A DNA stretch of 64,000 nucleotides from Flavobacterium johnsoniae. Lineage in GTDB: Bacteria > Bacteroidota > Bacteroidia > Flavobacteriales > Flavobacteriaceae. Each line of letters starts with the position of its first letter. Positions within the stretch are counted from its first letter, which is position 1. Both the position numbers and the translations under genes were made by a program. The stretch lies in NCBI RefSeq assembly GCF_001879205.1, contig NZ_MLFK01000007.1:682001-746000 (forward strand), read 5' to 3'. The notes under the pieces are model-generated. The model did not search any database. It worked only from the letters and a program-made list of their open reading frames with translations, and was not told the origin of the DNA. This document shows, one piece after another, positions 35,591-44,467 of this stretch.

Positions 35591-36745
35591 ATGATTATCA
35601 ATCGCGCTGACACTGAAATGATGTTGTCATACATTGAAGAAATGGTTTTCTATGGCTATTATTATGTGGCTTTTAATGCAGATAAGATAACTGAAATCAA
35701 TAAAATAAAGTTTTTCAGGTACCCTTTGGATGCAAAGGATTATTGTCTGGCGAAGGCTAATGATGCTGAATATGCTCAGCATGTGCCGATTGAAGAAATC
35801 ATATCTGACTTAAAAGCAGTTTTAAAGAGTGAGTTAGATAATTCCAAAAATGAAACAATAAAAGTTACCGGATTTTCCAAAAGGGAACGAGACGGGAAAG
35901 AATTTTTAGAAAATAATTTAAATGCAAACAAAATGAATGAGAAAAATTTAGAATACCTGAAAGACCAGTTGAAATATACTGGGTTTGGAGAAACGTTCGA
36001 TGCCGAACTGCGAGAGAACATAATGAAAGGAGATAAGGATTTTAAAATCATGCACACCGGCATTATGAACAATGGTGTCCCAAATAAGGACACCTTAACT
36101 GTAGAATTAAACTTCAAGAAGTCCGAGCAGACTGATATGTACTTTTTTAATTCCTATCACGTCAATCTTCAGAAAGAAGAAAACAAACCTGGCATGGAAC
36201 AGACCTTTTACATCAACAAAGACAGCGCCAGCATTACAATGAAAGAGGCCTATAATTTAATGGAAGGCAGATCTGTCAATAAAGATCTTAAGAATAAAGA
36301 AGGCGAGAGTTATAATTGCTGGTTGAAAATAAACTTCAAAGAATCAGATTCGCAGGGAAATTTTAAACTCAATCAATACCATCAGAACTACGGGTATGAT
36401 CTGGAAGCAAGTCTGGCAAAACATTCAATAAAAGAACTCAATACTCCGCAGTATAAAGAAGACCTTTTGAATTCGCTTAAGAAGGGAAATCTTCAGTCGG
36501 CGACTTTTGTTGTCGGCGGTGCTGAAAGCAAAATGTATGTGGAGGCTAATCCGCAGTTTAAGACGGTCAATGTCTATGATGCAAACTTCCAGCGAATCAA
36601 CCATCGAGAGAGCAAGGAAGAGAAGAAGGTTGAATCTCAAAAGGAATCCGTTTCTAAAGATCACAAACAGAGTTCAGATTCAGATGAAGGGGATTCAGGG
36701 AAGAAGGATAATAAAGTAAAGAAAAGAAAATCTCCTTCACTTTAA
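35591..36745 (+). CDS. DUF3945-like ICE accessory protein
   Basis: This 384-residue soluble protein has no signal peptide. A central domain (about 180-330) has FYINKDSASITMKEAYNLMEGRSVNK, LNQYHQNYGYDLEASLAKH and SATFVVGGAESKMYVEANPQFKTVNVYD (partial), resembling the DUF3945/DUF4099 repeats that accompany topoisomerase and conjugation genes in Bacteroidetes. The last 45 residues are a lysine- and serine-rich, disordered, basic tail. It follows traN by 15 bases. I infer a DNA-processing or regulatory role; the family link is from recall. Confidence 0.6.
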   Translation: MIINRADTEMMLSYIEEMVFYGYYYVAFNADKITEINKIKFFRYPLDAKDYCLAKANDAEYAQHVPIEEIISDLKAVLKSELDNSKNETIKVTGFSKRERDGKEFLENNLNANKMNEKNLEYLKDQLKYTGFGETFDAELRENIMKGDKDFKIMHTGIMNNGVPNKDTLTVELNFKKSEQTDMYFFNSYHVNLQKEENKPGMEQTFYINKDSASITMKEAYNLMEGRSVNKDLKNKEGESYNCWLKINFKESDSQGNFKLNQYHQNYGYDLEASLAKHSIKELNTPQYKEDLLNSLKKGNLQSATFVVGGAESKMYVEANPQFKTVNVYDANFQRINHRESKEEKKVESQKESVSKDHKQSSDSDEGDSGKKDNKVKKRKSPSL

Positions 36746-36748
36746 ATT

Positions 36749-37051
36749 ATGGATACTTTAAAGCCTTTATCGGATTTTTTCACCGCAATAAAGAATGATT
36801 ATCGGATCAGTCCAATGCATATTGCCATTTATGCGGCTTTACTGCAGTTCAGATCCGTTAAGGGCTTTATTAATCCAATTTTTGTATTCAGCTCGGAGAT
36901 CATTGTTATTGCCAAAGTTTCCTCTGCAAATACATATCATAAATGTGTCCAAGAGCTTCACCAATATGGATACTTAAAGTATAAGCCCTCTTTTAAGAAA
37001 ACACGAGGGAGTGAAATATATTTTTTGTTTTCAGCTGATGCGGACCTCTAA
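36749..37051 (+). CDS. Small winged-helix protein, replication or regulation type
   Basis: This is a 100-residue protein whose SPMHIAIYAALLQF, IVIAKVSSANTYHKCVQELHQYGYLKY pattern is a winged-helix fold like those in plasmid and phage replication-initiation or DNA-binding proteins. It shares its layout with the gene at 37387, so the pair are distant paralogues. It starts three bases after the previous gene. Confidence 0.65.
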   Translation: MDTLKPLSDFFTAIKNDYRISPMHIAIYAALLQFRSVKGFINPIFVFSSEIIVIAKVSSANTYHKCVQELHQYGYLKYKPSFKKTRGSEIYFLFSADADL

Positions 37052-37088
37052 AGTTTTCTGCAATTAATAACTTTTATATAATTAAGGG

Positions 37089-37367
37089 ATGAATGAATTT
37101 GTGACCAAGGAAGACTTAAAAGAGTTTGGTGTTCTTCTGCTTGATAAAATACAGGCTGTATTTAAAGATAAGGATTCTGGAGGGAAAGAAAATTTGGAAC
37201 CAGAGTGGATTAGAAGCAAGTCTGTGAGAAAATTGCTTGATATTTCAGCAGGCTCAGTACAGAATCTTAGAATAAGCCAAAAAGTCCGTTTCAAAAAAGT
37301 GTTTGGCTCGTACTACTACAATAAAGAAGATCTTCAAAAACTATTTGATGATGAAGCAAAACAATAG
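37089..37367 (+). CDS. Excisionase-like HTH protein
   Basis: This 92-residue protein has a MerR/excisionase-type HTH (EWIRSKSVRKLLDISAGSVQNLRIS, partial) and the C-terminal YYYNKEDLQKLFDDE found in Bacteroidetes helix-turn-helix DNA-binding proteins of ICEs. It lies near the integrase gene, which makes an Xis-type recombination directionality factor likely. Confidence 0.72.
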   Translation: MNEFVTKEDLKEFGVLLLDKIQAVFKDKDSGGKENLEPEWIRSKSVRKLLDISAGSVQNLRISQKVRFKKVFGSYYYNKEDLQKLFDDEAKQ

Positions 37368-37386
37368 ATTGAAAGAAAGGAAGATT

Positions 37387-37662
37387 ATGGCGTACATCTC
37401 CTTGTACATTGAAGACCCACGGCTGAATGTCTGGCATTTGTCGATTTTAATTGCAATACTAGGATTAGGATATAGGCAGGGGCAGAGAAGAAGGATTAAA
37501 GTCAGCCGCAGTAAAATTATGGAGCTGTCACATGTGAGTACGCTGCCCACTTATCATAAGTATTTCAAACAGCTTCAGGATTTAGGATACATTAAGTATA
37601 CTCCATCTTATCATCCAGGTTATAAAAGCGAAGTTAAACTATATAAAAAGAGGCTATCTTAA
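37387..37662 (+). CDS. Second small winged-helix protein
   Basis: This is a 91-residue protein with the same arrangement as the gene at 36749 (NVWHLSILIAILGL, then VSTLPTYHKYFKQLQDLGYIKY). I chose the ATG at 37387 because a GGAAG ribosome site precedes it and because it lies downstream of the excisionase stop codon; the reading frame is open upstream to 37303. It is the last plus-strand gene before the integrase. Confidence 0.65.
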   Translation: MAYISLYIEDPRLNVWHLSILIAILGLGYRQGQRRRIKVSRSKIMELSHVSTLPTYHKYFKQLQDLGYIKYTPSYHPGYKSEVKLYKKRLS

Positions 37663-37690
37663 AATTACTGAGATAGCCTCTTTGATTTTA
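37649..37690. terminator. Bidirectional terminator between the winged-helix and integrase genes
   Basis: The perfect 11-base stem AGAGGCTATCT/AGATAGCCTCT has A-rich and T-rich flanks. It lies between convergent genes and starts inside the end of the plus-strand gene. Confidence 0.85.
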
Positions 37691-37711
37691 ATTAATTTAT
37701 GAAATTAAATA

Positions 37712-39019
37712 TCATGAAGTTATATTGTATTTCTTTTTGATTGCCTGGATTTCTTTTTCAAGTCTTCCGAGAACCGCTAAATCGGGTTTTGAAATCTTTG
37801 AAGCGGTCTTATTTAATTTTTTATTGAGAATAGACATTTCACGGCCAATTGTTGCCTGCTCTGTTATGGCATAAGCTTCAGTCTGTTTTACTGAAGCATG
37901 GCCGAGCAGTTCTTTAACTACGTTAATAGGAACATTATTGTTGAGTGTTACCGTGCTTCCGAAAGTCCGGCGGGCCATATGAGTATTGAGCGTAAAAGGA
38001 AAACCGCACAATACGGCAATTTCTTTCAGGTACTCATTCATTTTCTGGTTGGATGAAACAGGAAGCACGGTTCCACGCTGCTTGCATAGGGGATGCTCTT
38101 TATATTTTTCAACTATTTTCAGTGCGTGGGGAAGAAGAGGGACATTAAATGATGAGTTTGTTTTCTGCCTTTCGGACATAATCCATAGATTTCCATCAAT
38201 GCCTTCTTTGATATCCGTTTTCTTTAATTGATAAGCGTCTATGTATGCAAGTCCCGTGTAGCATTGGAAGACAAATACGTCCCTTACGACATTTAGCCTG
38301 TCAGTTGTGAAATAATGGCTCTCAAGTTCGTGCAATTCCTGTGCGGTGAGCGGTTTTTTCACCAGTTTTGTTTTACGTCCCTTAAAATTCCTGAATGGAT
38401 CCTTGGAAATTATTTCCCTATCGATGGCGCGGATTACAATCTTTTTGAAATTTGCAATATACTTGAGGGTGGTGTTGTTGCTGCAGTCGCGTACAGTTCT
38501 AAGGTAAAACTCAAAGTCCTTTACAAACTCAAGGTTCAAATCCGCAAATTCAACATCATCCTTTTTAAGCTTGAACTTTATAAATGCAGTCAAATGGTTT
38601 TTGGTAATGGTAAACCGGTCAAGAGTGCCTTTCGCATAGCCTTTTCCAAGAAGCGCCTCCATTTCATCATTATGTTTCTGGAATTCTTCAAGAACCTTAA
38701 TCTTTGGGGCAGTCCTTCCCAAAATCTCGTCCATAATTTTCTCAGCGGTTATGGTTTTGCCGCTGTACATCATTTCGGTTTTGATTTCATTGATTTTTAA
38801 AGTCAGCGAATCCAAAAAGAAGTTCAGCGACTTTGCATCTTCCTTTGAGCCGACCGCTCTTTCGAACCTTTGATCCCATCGCGTATTATCCCATCTTCTC
38901 TTAGTTGAACTTTCCCTGCGGATGCCGTCAACTGTTATTCTGAAATATACGATCCATTCCCTGCTTTCTATTCTGGGTCTTTTTAAAAAGAATCCCAAAC
39001 CAAAACTGCTTTCTAACAT
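37712..39019 (-). CDS. int: Tyrosine recombinase, ICE integrase
   Basis: This 435-residue integrase has an N-terminal Arm-binding part (SSTKRRWDNTRWDQRFERA), a SAM-like core-binding domain (about 110-210) and a catalytic domain. HMARR gives the HxxR pair, LGHASVKQTEAYA holds the second His and the Tyr nucleophile. The usual TGLR box reads YTGLAYID, so the first catalytic Arg is not in its canonical place, as known for IntDOT-type Bacteroidetes recombinases. It is transcribed away from the right ICE end. Confidence 0.93.
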   Translation of the reverse strand: MLESSFGLGFFLKRPRIESREWIVYFRITVDGIRRESSTKRRWDNTRWDQRFERAVGSKEDAKSLNFFLDSLTLKINEIKTEMMYSGKTITAEKIMDEILGRTAPKIKVLEEFQKHNDEMEALLGKGYAKGTLDRFTITKNHLTAFIKFKLKKDDVEFADLNLEFVKDFEFYLRTVRDCSNNTTLKYIANFKKIVIRAIDREIISKDPFRNFKGRKTKLVKKPLTAQELHELESHYFTTDRLNVVRDVFVFQCYTGLAYIDAYQLKKTDIKEGIDGNLWIMSERQKTNSSFNVPLLPHALKIVEKYKEHPLCKQRGTVLPVSSNQKMNEYLKEIAVLCGFPFTLNTHMARRTFGSTVTLNNNVPINVVKELLGHASVKQTEAYAITEQATIGREMSILNKKLNKTASKISKPDLAVLGRLEKEIQAIKKKYNITS

Positions 39020-39211
39020 AATCCTACTTTTTAAGTTAATAAATGTAGAATAATATCACTTTCAAATCAAGTCGTTAACCTCGTTAACCCCTATAAAGTA
39101 AGGGATTTTTGCTGTTTCTGGTGCACTTTTCTGCGCACTGGAAAGTGCACCGATTCTGCACCTTTAATTTTGTGGGCATTTATAAATATTGAAAACAGGC
39201 AATAAAGTAAA

Positions 39212-39243
39212 AAAGCCAGTAAATCATCGGATTTACTGGCTTT
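39212..39243. repeat. 13-base perfect hairpin upstream of the integrase
   Basis: AAAGCCAGTAAAT and ATTTACTGGCTTT enclose six bases, with A- and T-rich flanks. It may be a bidirectional terminator insulating the integrase promoter from chromosomal read-through, or a recombinase site. Confidence 0.6.
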
Positions 39244-39623
39244 AAGACATTTTTTAAGGCTTTTTGAAAATATTGAAAACTCTAAGTTTTCCGGCTTTTC
39301 GGCCTTTCCGTGGGGAGAGCAGTATTGAAACCTACGAGGATCAATTTAACATATTAAAAATATTATTATGGCTTTGCTTGGAATGATGCATTCTTTTTAT
39401 TTCATCAATATTTTCGGCGCTGATAGAGCATAATGAATATAACGGTAAGATTTAAGAAGAGATAAAAAAAATGGGAGTTCCAGTTTCCTTTTTAATGATC
39501 AGGGAGAATTTCTTTCTTATTAAAAAACTTAGTTTTATTAAGAAACTATTCCTGCTATAATGAAGTTTAAAATAATTACCTTTCAGAATGGAAATATGTT
39601 GTTTTGTAAAATAAAATAATAGG

Positions 39624-39643
39624 TTTGTACCATATTTGTACCA
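39624..39643. repeat. Tandem TTTGTACCA repeat, possible recombinase binding site
   Basis: TTTGTACCA occurs at 39624-39632 and 39635-39643. The 11-base period puts both copies on the same DNA face. It lies 600 bases from the integrase start, near the expected right end, and may be arm- or core-type integrase sites. Confidence 0.4.
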
Positions 39644-39740
39644 CTACGCTGTGAAGTATTGATATACTTGGAATGTTATTTTTGAAGAGGTAAAATAATT
39701 CTTTAGTACTAAGTAATTAGTACAAAGTATTAAAATAGGA

Positions 39741-39769
39741 ACCGAGTCAGAAATGACTCGGTTTTTTTT
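39741..39769 (+). terminator. Orphan plus-strand terminator
   Basis: ACCGAGTCA/TGACTCGGT with a four-base loop is followed by eight T residues. No plus-strand gene lies within 2 kb upstream. It probably belonged to a chromosomal gene now separated from it by the ICE. Confidence 0.75.
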
Positions 39770-39911
39770 ATGGAGATTATTTAATTTAAAGTAATAAAAG
39801 TATTACAATTAAAAAAATAATATAATTTGTTAATCTTTATGGGCAAAATGATAAATGTCATTTCCTGTTCGGATTCTTTTTCGTAATATTACTATTGGAA
39901 ATTTTTTTTGA

Positions 39912-40982
39912 ATGAGAAAGATCAAATACAAGAAAGGACGTAAACTTCAGCATATTACATTAGAATACACCGGGTCGCACAAGGAACATGAAACCGAAAT
40001 GCAGCTTTTTGTGTATGATGATGCTGATGTAATCGAATATGATAAGTTTACGGTTCTGGCCCTTAATTCCTGCTTTGATTATACTAAAAATAATTGGCTG
40101 AATATTCATGGCTTAAATGATATCAACCTTATTAAAACAATCGGAGCACATTTTAAGCTGGATGATTTTCTGCTTGCCGATATTTTAAACACGACTAAAA
40201 GAACCAAATTAGAAGAACAGCAAGACGTATTATTCTTCAATATAAAATCGCTTTTACCTTCTGAATATTCAGATAATATAAGTGTTGAACAAATCAGTTT
40301 TATTTTGAAAGATGGAATATTGATTTCTTTTCAGGAAAAACGAAGTGATTTCTTTACCCATATACGCGAACGCCTTCGCACACATGCCGGAATTGTTAGA
40401 ACTAAAAAAGTAGACTATCTTCTGTATTTACTTTTAGATGCAGTAATGGAAAACTTCTATATTACAATTGAGGATGAAGAGGATAAGATTGAAGAATTAA
40501 TCAATTTAACCAAAAAAGGTGCAGATCCTGTGATTTTAGAAAAAATTGAAAATCATCGTGATAACTTTAATTTTCTAAAACGTTCCATTATACCGCTTCG
40601 TGATTCGTTGTACTATCTTAAAACAATTAAGGATGATGATGAAAACAGGCTCATTCAGAGAGAAACTTTCAATTTCTTTATCAGGTTGCATCAAAAAAGT
40701 TTAGAGCTTTTAGAACAAATAGAATCAGATATGAGTGCTTTAGAAAGCGCTTCTAATTTCTATTTTTCGGAGCAGAGCCGAAAAATGAATGAAATTATGA
40801 AAACCCTTACTATAATCTCGGCTGTTTTTATTCCATTAACCTTTATCGTTGGGGTTTACGGAATGAATTTTGAAAACATGCCGGAACTTAAAACAGAAAA
40901 TGGATATTTTGTCGTTCTGGGGGTGATGTTTTTGCTTGTTGTGGGTTTAATCATCTATTTCAAAAAAAGACGCTGGTTTTAG
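39912..40982 (+). CDS. corA: CorA family magnesium/cobalt transporter
   Basis: This 356-residue protein has an N-terminal cytoplasmic domain and two C-terminal transmembrane helices. The signature YGMNF follows the first helix (TIISAVFIPLTFIVGVYGMNF, partial), and the protein ends with a basic KKRRWF tail. It forms a pentameric channel for Mg2+ uptake. It is the first chromosomal gene to the right of the ICE. Confidence 0.95.
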   Translation: MRKIKYKKGRKLQHITLEYTGSHKEHETEMQLFVYDDADVIEYDKFTVLALNSCFDYTKNNWLNIHGLNDINLIKTIGAHFKLDDFLLADILNTTKRTKLEEQQDVLFFNIKSLLPSEYSDNISVEQISFILKDGILISFQEKRSDFFTHIRERLRTHAGIVRTKKVDYLLYLLLDAVMENFYITIEDEEDKIEELINLTKKGADPVILEKIENHRDNFNFLKRSIIPLRDSLYYLKTIKDDDENRLIQRETFNFFIRLHQKSLELLEQIESDMSALESASNFYFSEQSRKMNEIMKTLTIISAVFIPLTFIVGVYGMNFENMPELKTENGYFVVLGVMFLLVVGLIIYFKKRRWF

Positions 40983-41042
40983 CATTTAACTATTAAAATT
41001 TACAATTTAAAAATACAGATGTTTAGTTTCAAAATATAAATT

Positions 41043-43135
41043 ATGAGTAAAGCAATATATATAGCAACAAGCGATCAAAATAGCGGAAAATCAATTATTA
41101 CACTCGGCTTAATGAGTATCCTGATTGGTAAAACAGCTAAAGTTGGTTATTTCAGACCTATTGTAGAAGATTTTGTCGATGGAGAATTGGATAATCATAT
41201 TGAAACAGTTTTATCTTATTTTAACCTCGATATTAAGTTTGAAGATGCGTATGCCATCACAAAAAGCAAGCTGATTAAAAAGAAAAACAAAGGTAAAATA
41301 GGAGAGGTTTTAGATTTAATTATTGAGAAATACAAAAAACTGGAAGAACGTTTTGATTTTGTTTTGGTTGAAGGAACAAGTTTTACAGGAGAAGGAACTT
41401 CTATCGAATTAGATTTGAATGTTTTAATAGCTAAAAATCTTGGAATTCCAACCATCATAATGGGATCAGGAGTTGGAAAAACCTTAGAAGAATTAGTTGA
41501 TAGTTTGTATTTGGTTTATGACTCTTTTAAAGTTAAAGATGTTGAGGTTTTGTCGGTTTTTGCTAATAAAGTACAGCCTGAAAACATTGAACTAGTTACT
41601 AAGAGCCTGCAAAAAAGCCTGCCGCCAAATGTTTTGGTAAATACAATTCCGCTGATATCAAGTTTAAATAATCAAACAATGCAGGAAATTGTAAACGAAC
41701 TCGATCAAAAGTATTGTTTGGAGGTAATTATCTGAATAATGAAATCGGCCATTTTAGTGTGGGAGCTATGCAGCTACATAATTATCTGGTTCATTTACAT
41801 GATAATGCACTTGTTATTACGCCAGGAGATAGATCAGATATCATTTTAGGAGCTTTACAGGCAAATGAATCAGCAAATTATCCTACGATATCAGGAATTA
41901 TTCTAACGGGAAATATTGTTCCCGAAGAGAGTATTTTAAAACTTATAGAAGGACTTTCGGCAATTGTTCCAATTATTGCTGTTGACGGTGGAACTTATCA
42001 TATTACCAATAAAATTGGTAAGATAAAATCTGAGATTTACGCTAATAATACACATAAAATAGAAACCTCAATAAGTACCTTTGAGAAATACGTTGATAAT
42101 GATGCGTTATCTGAAAGATTAATCACTTTTGAAGCAGAAGGCATGACGCCAAAAATGTTTCAATATAATATGGTTAAAAGAGCTAAACAGCACCGTAAAC
42201 ATATTGTGCTTCCAGAAGGAAACGATGATAGAATCATTATTGCAGCATCAAGATTATTAGATATGGATGTTGTTGATATTTCAATTATTGGAGATAAAAA
42301 ACAGATTGAAAATAAAGTAACAGAACTTGGTATTACACTTGATTTCTCAAAAGTTAACATTATCAATCCAATAGAATCTGAATTTTACGAAGATTATGCT
42401 AATACTTATTATGAGCTTAGGAAAGCTAAAAATGTGAGTATTACTATGGCAAGAGATTTAATGGAAGATGTTTCGTATTTTGGAACTATGATGGTGTACA
42501 AAGGTCACGCAGACGGAATGGTTTCTGGAGCAGCTCATACTACACAGCATACTATTTTGCCGGCATTACAGTTTATTAAAACAAAACCAAATTCGTCCGT
42601 AGTTTCCTCAGTATTTTTTATGTGTTTAGAAGACAGGGTTTCTGTTTTTGGAGATTGTGCCATCAATCCAAATCCAACAGCAGAGCAATTGGCAGAAATT
42701 GCGATTTCATCGGCAGAATCAAGTGCCGCTTTCGGAATTGAACCCAAAATTGCCATGCTTTCTTATTCGTCAGGATCTTCAGGAAAAGGAGATGAAGTAG
42801 ATAAAGTGAGAGCCGCAACTGCAATTGTTAAAGCAAAAAGACCTGATTTAAAGATTGAAGGCCCAATTCAGTATGATGCAGCTGTCGACTTAAGCGTAGG
42901 AAGAAGCAAAATGCCGGACTCAGAAGTTGCAGGACAGGCGAGTGTCCTTATTTTTCCTGATTTAAATACCGGAAATAATACTTACAAAGCCGTACAAAGA
43001 GAAACTGGAGCTTTGGCAATTGGACCAATGCTGCAAGGACTGAACAAGCCTGTAAATGATTTAAGCCGAGGCTGTACTGTAGACGATATTATTAATACAG
43101 TAGTAATTACAGCGATTCAGGCGCAGGGAATGTAA
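41043..43135 (+). pseudogene. pta: Phosphate acetyltransferase, interrupted by an apparent one-base frameshift
   Basis: Pta converts acetyl-CoA and phosphate to acetyl phosphate, used by the adjacent acetate kinase. The first frame (41043-41735, 230 residues) is the N-terminal P-loop domain (TSDQNSGKSIITLG). The second frame (41714-43135, 473 residues from a TTG) starts VLFGGNYLNNE and contains the DRTGG and PTA catalytic domains (HIVLPEGNDDR, GAAHTTQHT, SYSSGSSGKG). Adding one A to the run at 41707-41710 gives NELDQKVLFGGN and one uninterrupted protein of about 696 residues, the usual length. It is either a real frameshift or a read error; the catalytic part could still be made from the internal start. 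Confidence 0.85.
41707..41710 (+). other. Frameshift site in pta (short A-run)
   Basis: The run CAAAAG would need one more A to keep the frame from LDQ to KVLFGG. All family-like sequence on both sides is intact, so a single-base deletion in this homopolymer explains the split. Confidence 0.8.
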
Positions 43136-43215
43136 TAAATTAAAATCCAGAATTAAAAATTAAAAATAAACTTCTAAAAAGATTTAGAAATTGGTGTCTT
43201 AGCAACTTAAAAAAA

Positions 43216-44400
43216 ATGAAAATACTTATTATAAACTCAGGAAGTTCTTCAATAAAATATCAATTAATGGTTATGCCTGCAAACGAAGTAATTTGCAGTG
43301 GAATGATAGACAGAATTGGTTTAGAAACTTCTAATATCAGCTTTAAAACGGCTTTAAATTCTTTTGAAGAAATACTTCCAATTCCAACACATAAAGTAGG
43401 ATTACAAAAAGTAGCTGATATGCTTTTGGATCCTGAAACCGGAGTTATAAAAACAACATCAGAAATTGCAGCAGTTGGGCATAGAGTAGTTCACGGCGGA
43501 AGTTATTTTTCAAATACAACAATTATTACCGAAGATGTCAAAGAAAAAATAAAAGAACTTTCGGAGTTAGCACCTTTGCATAATCCTGCCCATTTGGTTG
43601 GAATAAATGTTGCCGAAGAAATATTTGCATCTGCAAAACAAGTAGCTGTTTTTGATACTGCTTTCCATCAAACTATTCCTGTTGAAGCTTACAAATATGC
43701 TATTCCAAATTTTCTTTTAACAGAGCATAAAGTACGTGTTTATGGCTTTCATGGAACCAGTCATAAATACGTTTCAGAAAAAGCGATTAGTTATTTAGAA
43801 AAAAACTCAAAAATAATTACGATCCATTTAGGAAATGGCTGTAGTATGACGGCTGTTAAAGATGGAAAAAGCATTGATACTACGATGGGATTCTCTCCGG
43901 CAAATGGTTTGATTATGGGAACCCGAGCTGGTGATATCGATCAGTCAGTTATTTTTTATCTGGTTAAAAACTTGGGTTATACACCAGATGAAGTAAATTC
44001 TATTTTGCTAAAACAAAGTGGCATGCTTGGTTTAACAGGTTACAGCGATCTTCGTGATATAGAATCTAAAGCATCAGAAGGAAACAAAGATTGCCAGTTG
44101 GCTTTATTAATGAACTCTTACAGAATTAGAAAAACAATTGGCGCTTATACAGCTGCTCTAAACGGTTTAGATGCTATTATATTTACTGCCGGAATTGGTG
44201 AAAATTCCTCTTATATGCGCGAATTGATTTGTACAGATATGGATTATTTTGGAATTGAAATTGACAAAGAGAAAAACCAAATCCGCTCAAAGGATATAAG
44301 AGAAATCAACAGCAAAGAGTCAAAAACTAAAGTTCTGGTTGTGCCAACAGATGAAGAATATGAAATTGCAAATCAGGTTTATCAGTTACTTGAAAACTAA
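43216..44400 (+). CDS. ackA: Acetate kinase
   Basis: This 394-residue enzyme makes ATP and acetate from acetyl phosphate. Motifs MKILIINSGSSSIKY at the N-terminus, GHRVVHGG, VFDTAFHQTIP, RVYGFHGTSHKYV and TAGIGENSS are all present. It lies 80 bases after pta and forms the usual pta-ackA pair; a terminator follows. Confidence 0.97.
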   Translation: MKILIINSGSSSIKYQLMVMPANEVICSGMIDRIGLETSNISFKTALNSFEEILPIPTHKVGLQKVADMLLDPETGVIKTTSEIAAVGHRVVHGGSYFSNTTIITEDVKEKIKELSELAPLHNPAHLVGINVAEEIFASAKQVAVFDTAFHQTIPVEAYKYAIPNFLLTEHKVRVYGFHGTSHKYVSEKAISYLEKNSKIITIHLGNGCSMTAVKDGKSIDTTMGFSPANGLIMGTRAGDIDQSVIFYLVKNLGYTPDEVNSILLKQSGMLGLTGYSDLRDIESKASEGNKDCQLALLMNSYRIRKTIGAYTAALNGLDAIIFTAGIGENSSYMRELICTDMDYFGIEIDKEKNQIRSKDIREINSKESKTKVLVVPTDEEYEIANQVYQLLEN

Positions 44401-44419
44401 AAAATAAATAGAGTAATCA

Positions 44420-44450
44420 AAAAGCTTCTCATTTGAGAGGCTTTTTTTTA
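44420..44450 (+). terminator. Terminator after ackA
   Basis: AAGCTTCTC/GAGAGGCTT (one G-U pair) is followed by a T-run, 20 bases after the ackA stop. Confidence 0.8.
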
Positions 44451-44467
44451 CGTTTAAAAATCAATAT

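Larger units (their letters stand above)
1..39700. mobile_element. Integrative conjugative element, left end outside the window
   Basis: A complete-looking set of Bacteroidetes conjugation genes (coupling protein, relaxase, small mobilisation protein, TraE to TraN) is bounded on the right by an excisionase-like protein and a tyrosine recombinase, and it carries defence and transport cargo. Beyond about 39.9 kb the genes become ordinary chromosomal ones (corA, pta, ackA). I infer one ICE. The right boundary is approximate because the att repeat cannot be identified without the left junction. The left boundary is not visible, and I cannot exclude that the first 2.3 kb lies outside the element. 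Confidence 0.8.
39020..39911. other. Intergenic region holding the right ICE end
   Basis: These 892 bases contain no convincing gene. They hold a 13-base hairpin at 39212-39243, a tandem 9-base repeat at 39624-39643, an inverted repeat AAGTAT/ATACTT at 39654-39669, and a plus-strand terminator at 39741-39769 with no plus-strand gene before it in the window. The attachment site and the switch from ICE to chromosome are expected here. Confidence 0.55.

Noticed and set aside
39369..39434. Tiny ORF starting MALLGMMHSFYF in the right-end region
   Set aside because: It has 21 codons, no family resemblance and no expression signals.
41714..43135. The second half of pta as an independent gene with its own TTG start
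   Set aside because: Restoring one A joins it seamlessly to the upstream frame at the family's normal length, so a frameshift is the simpler reading.
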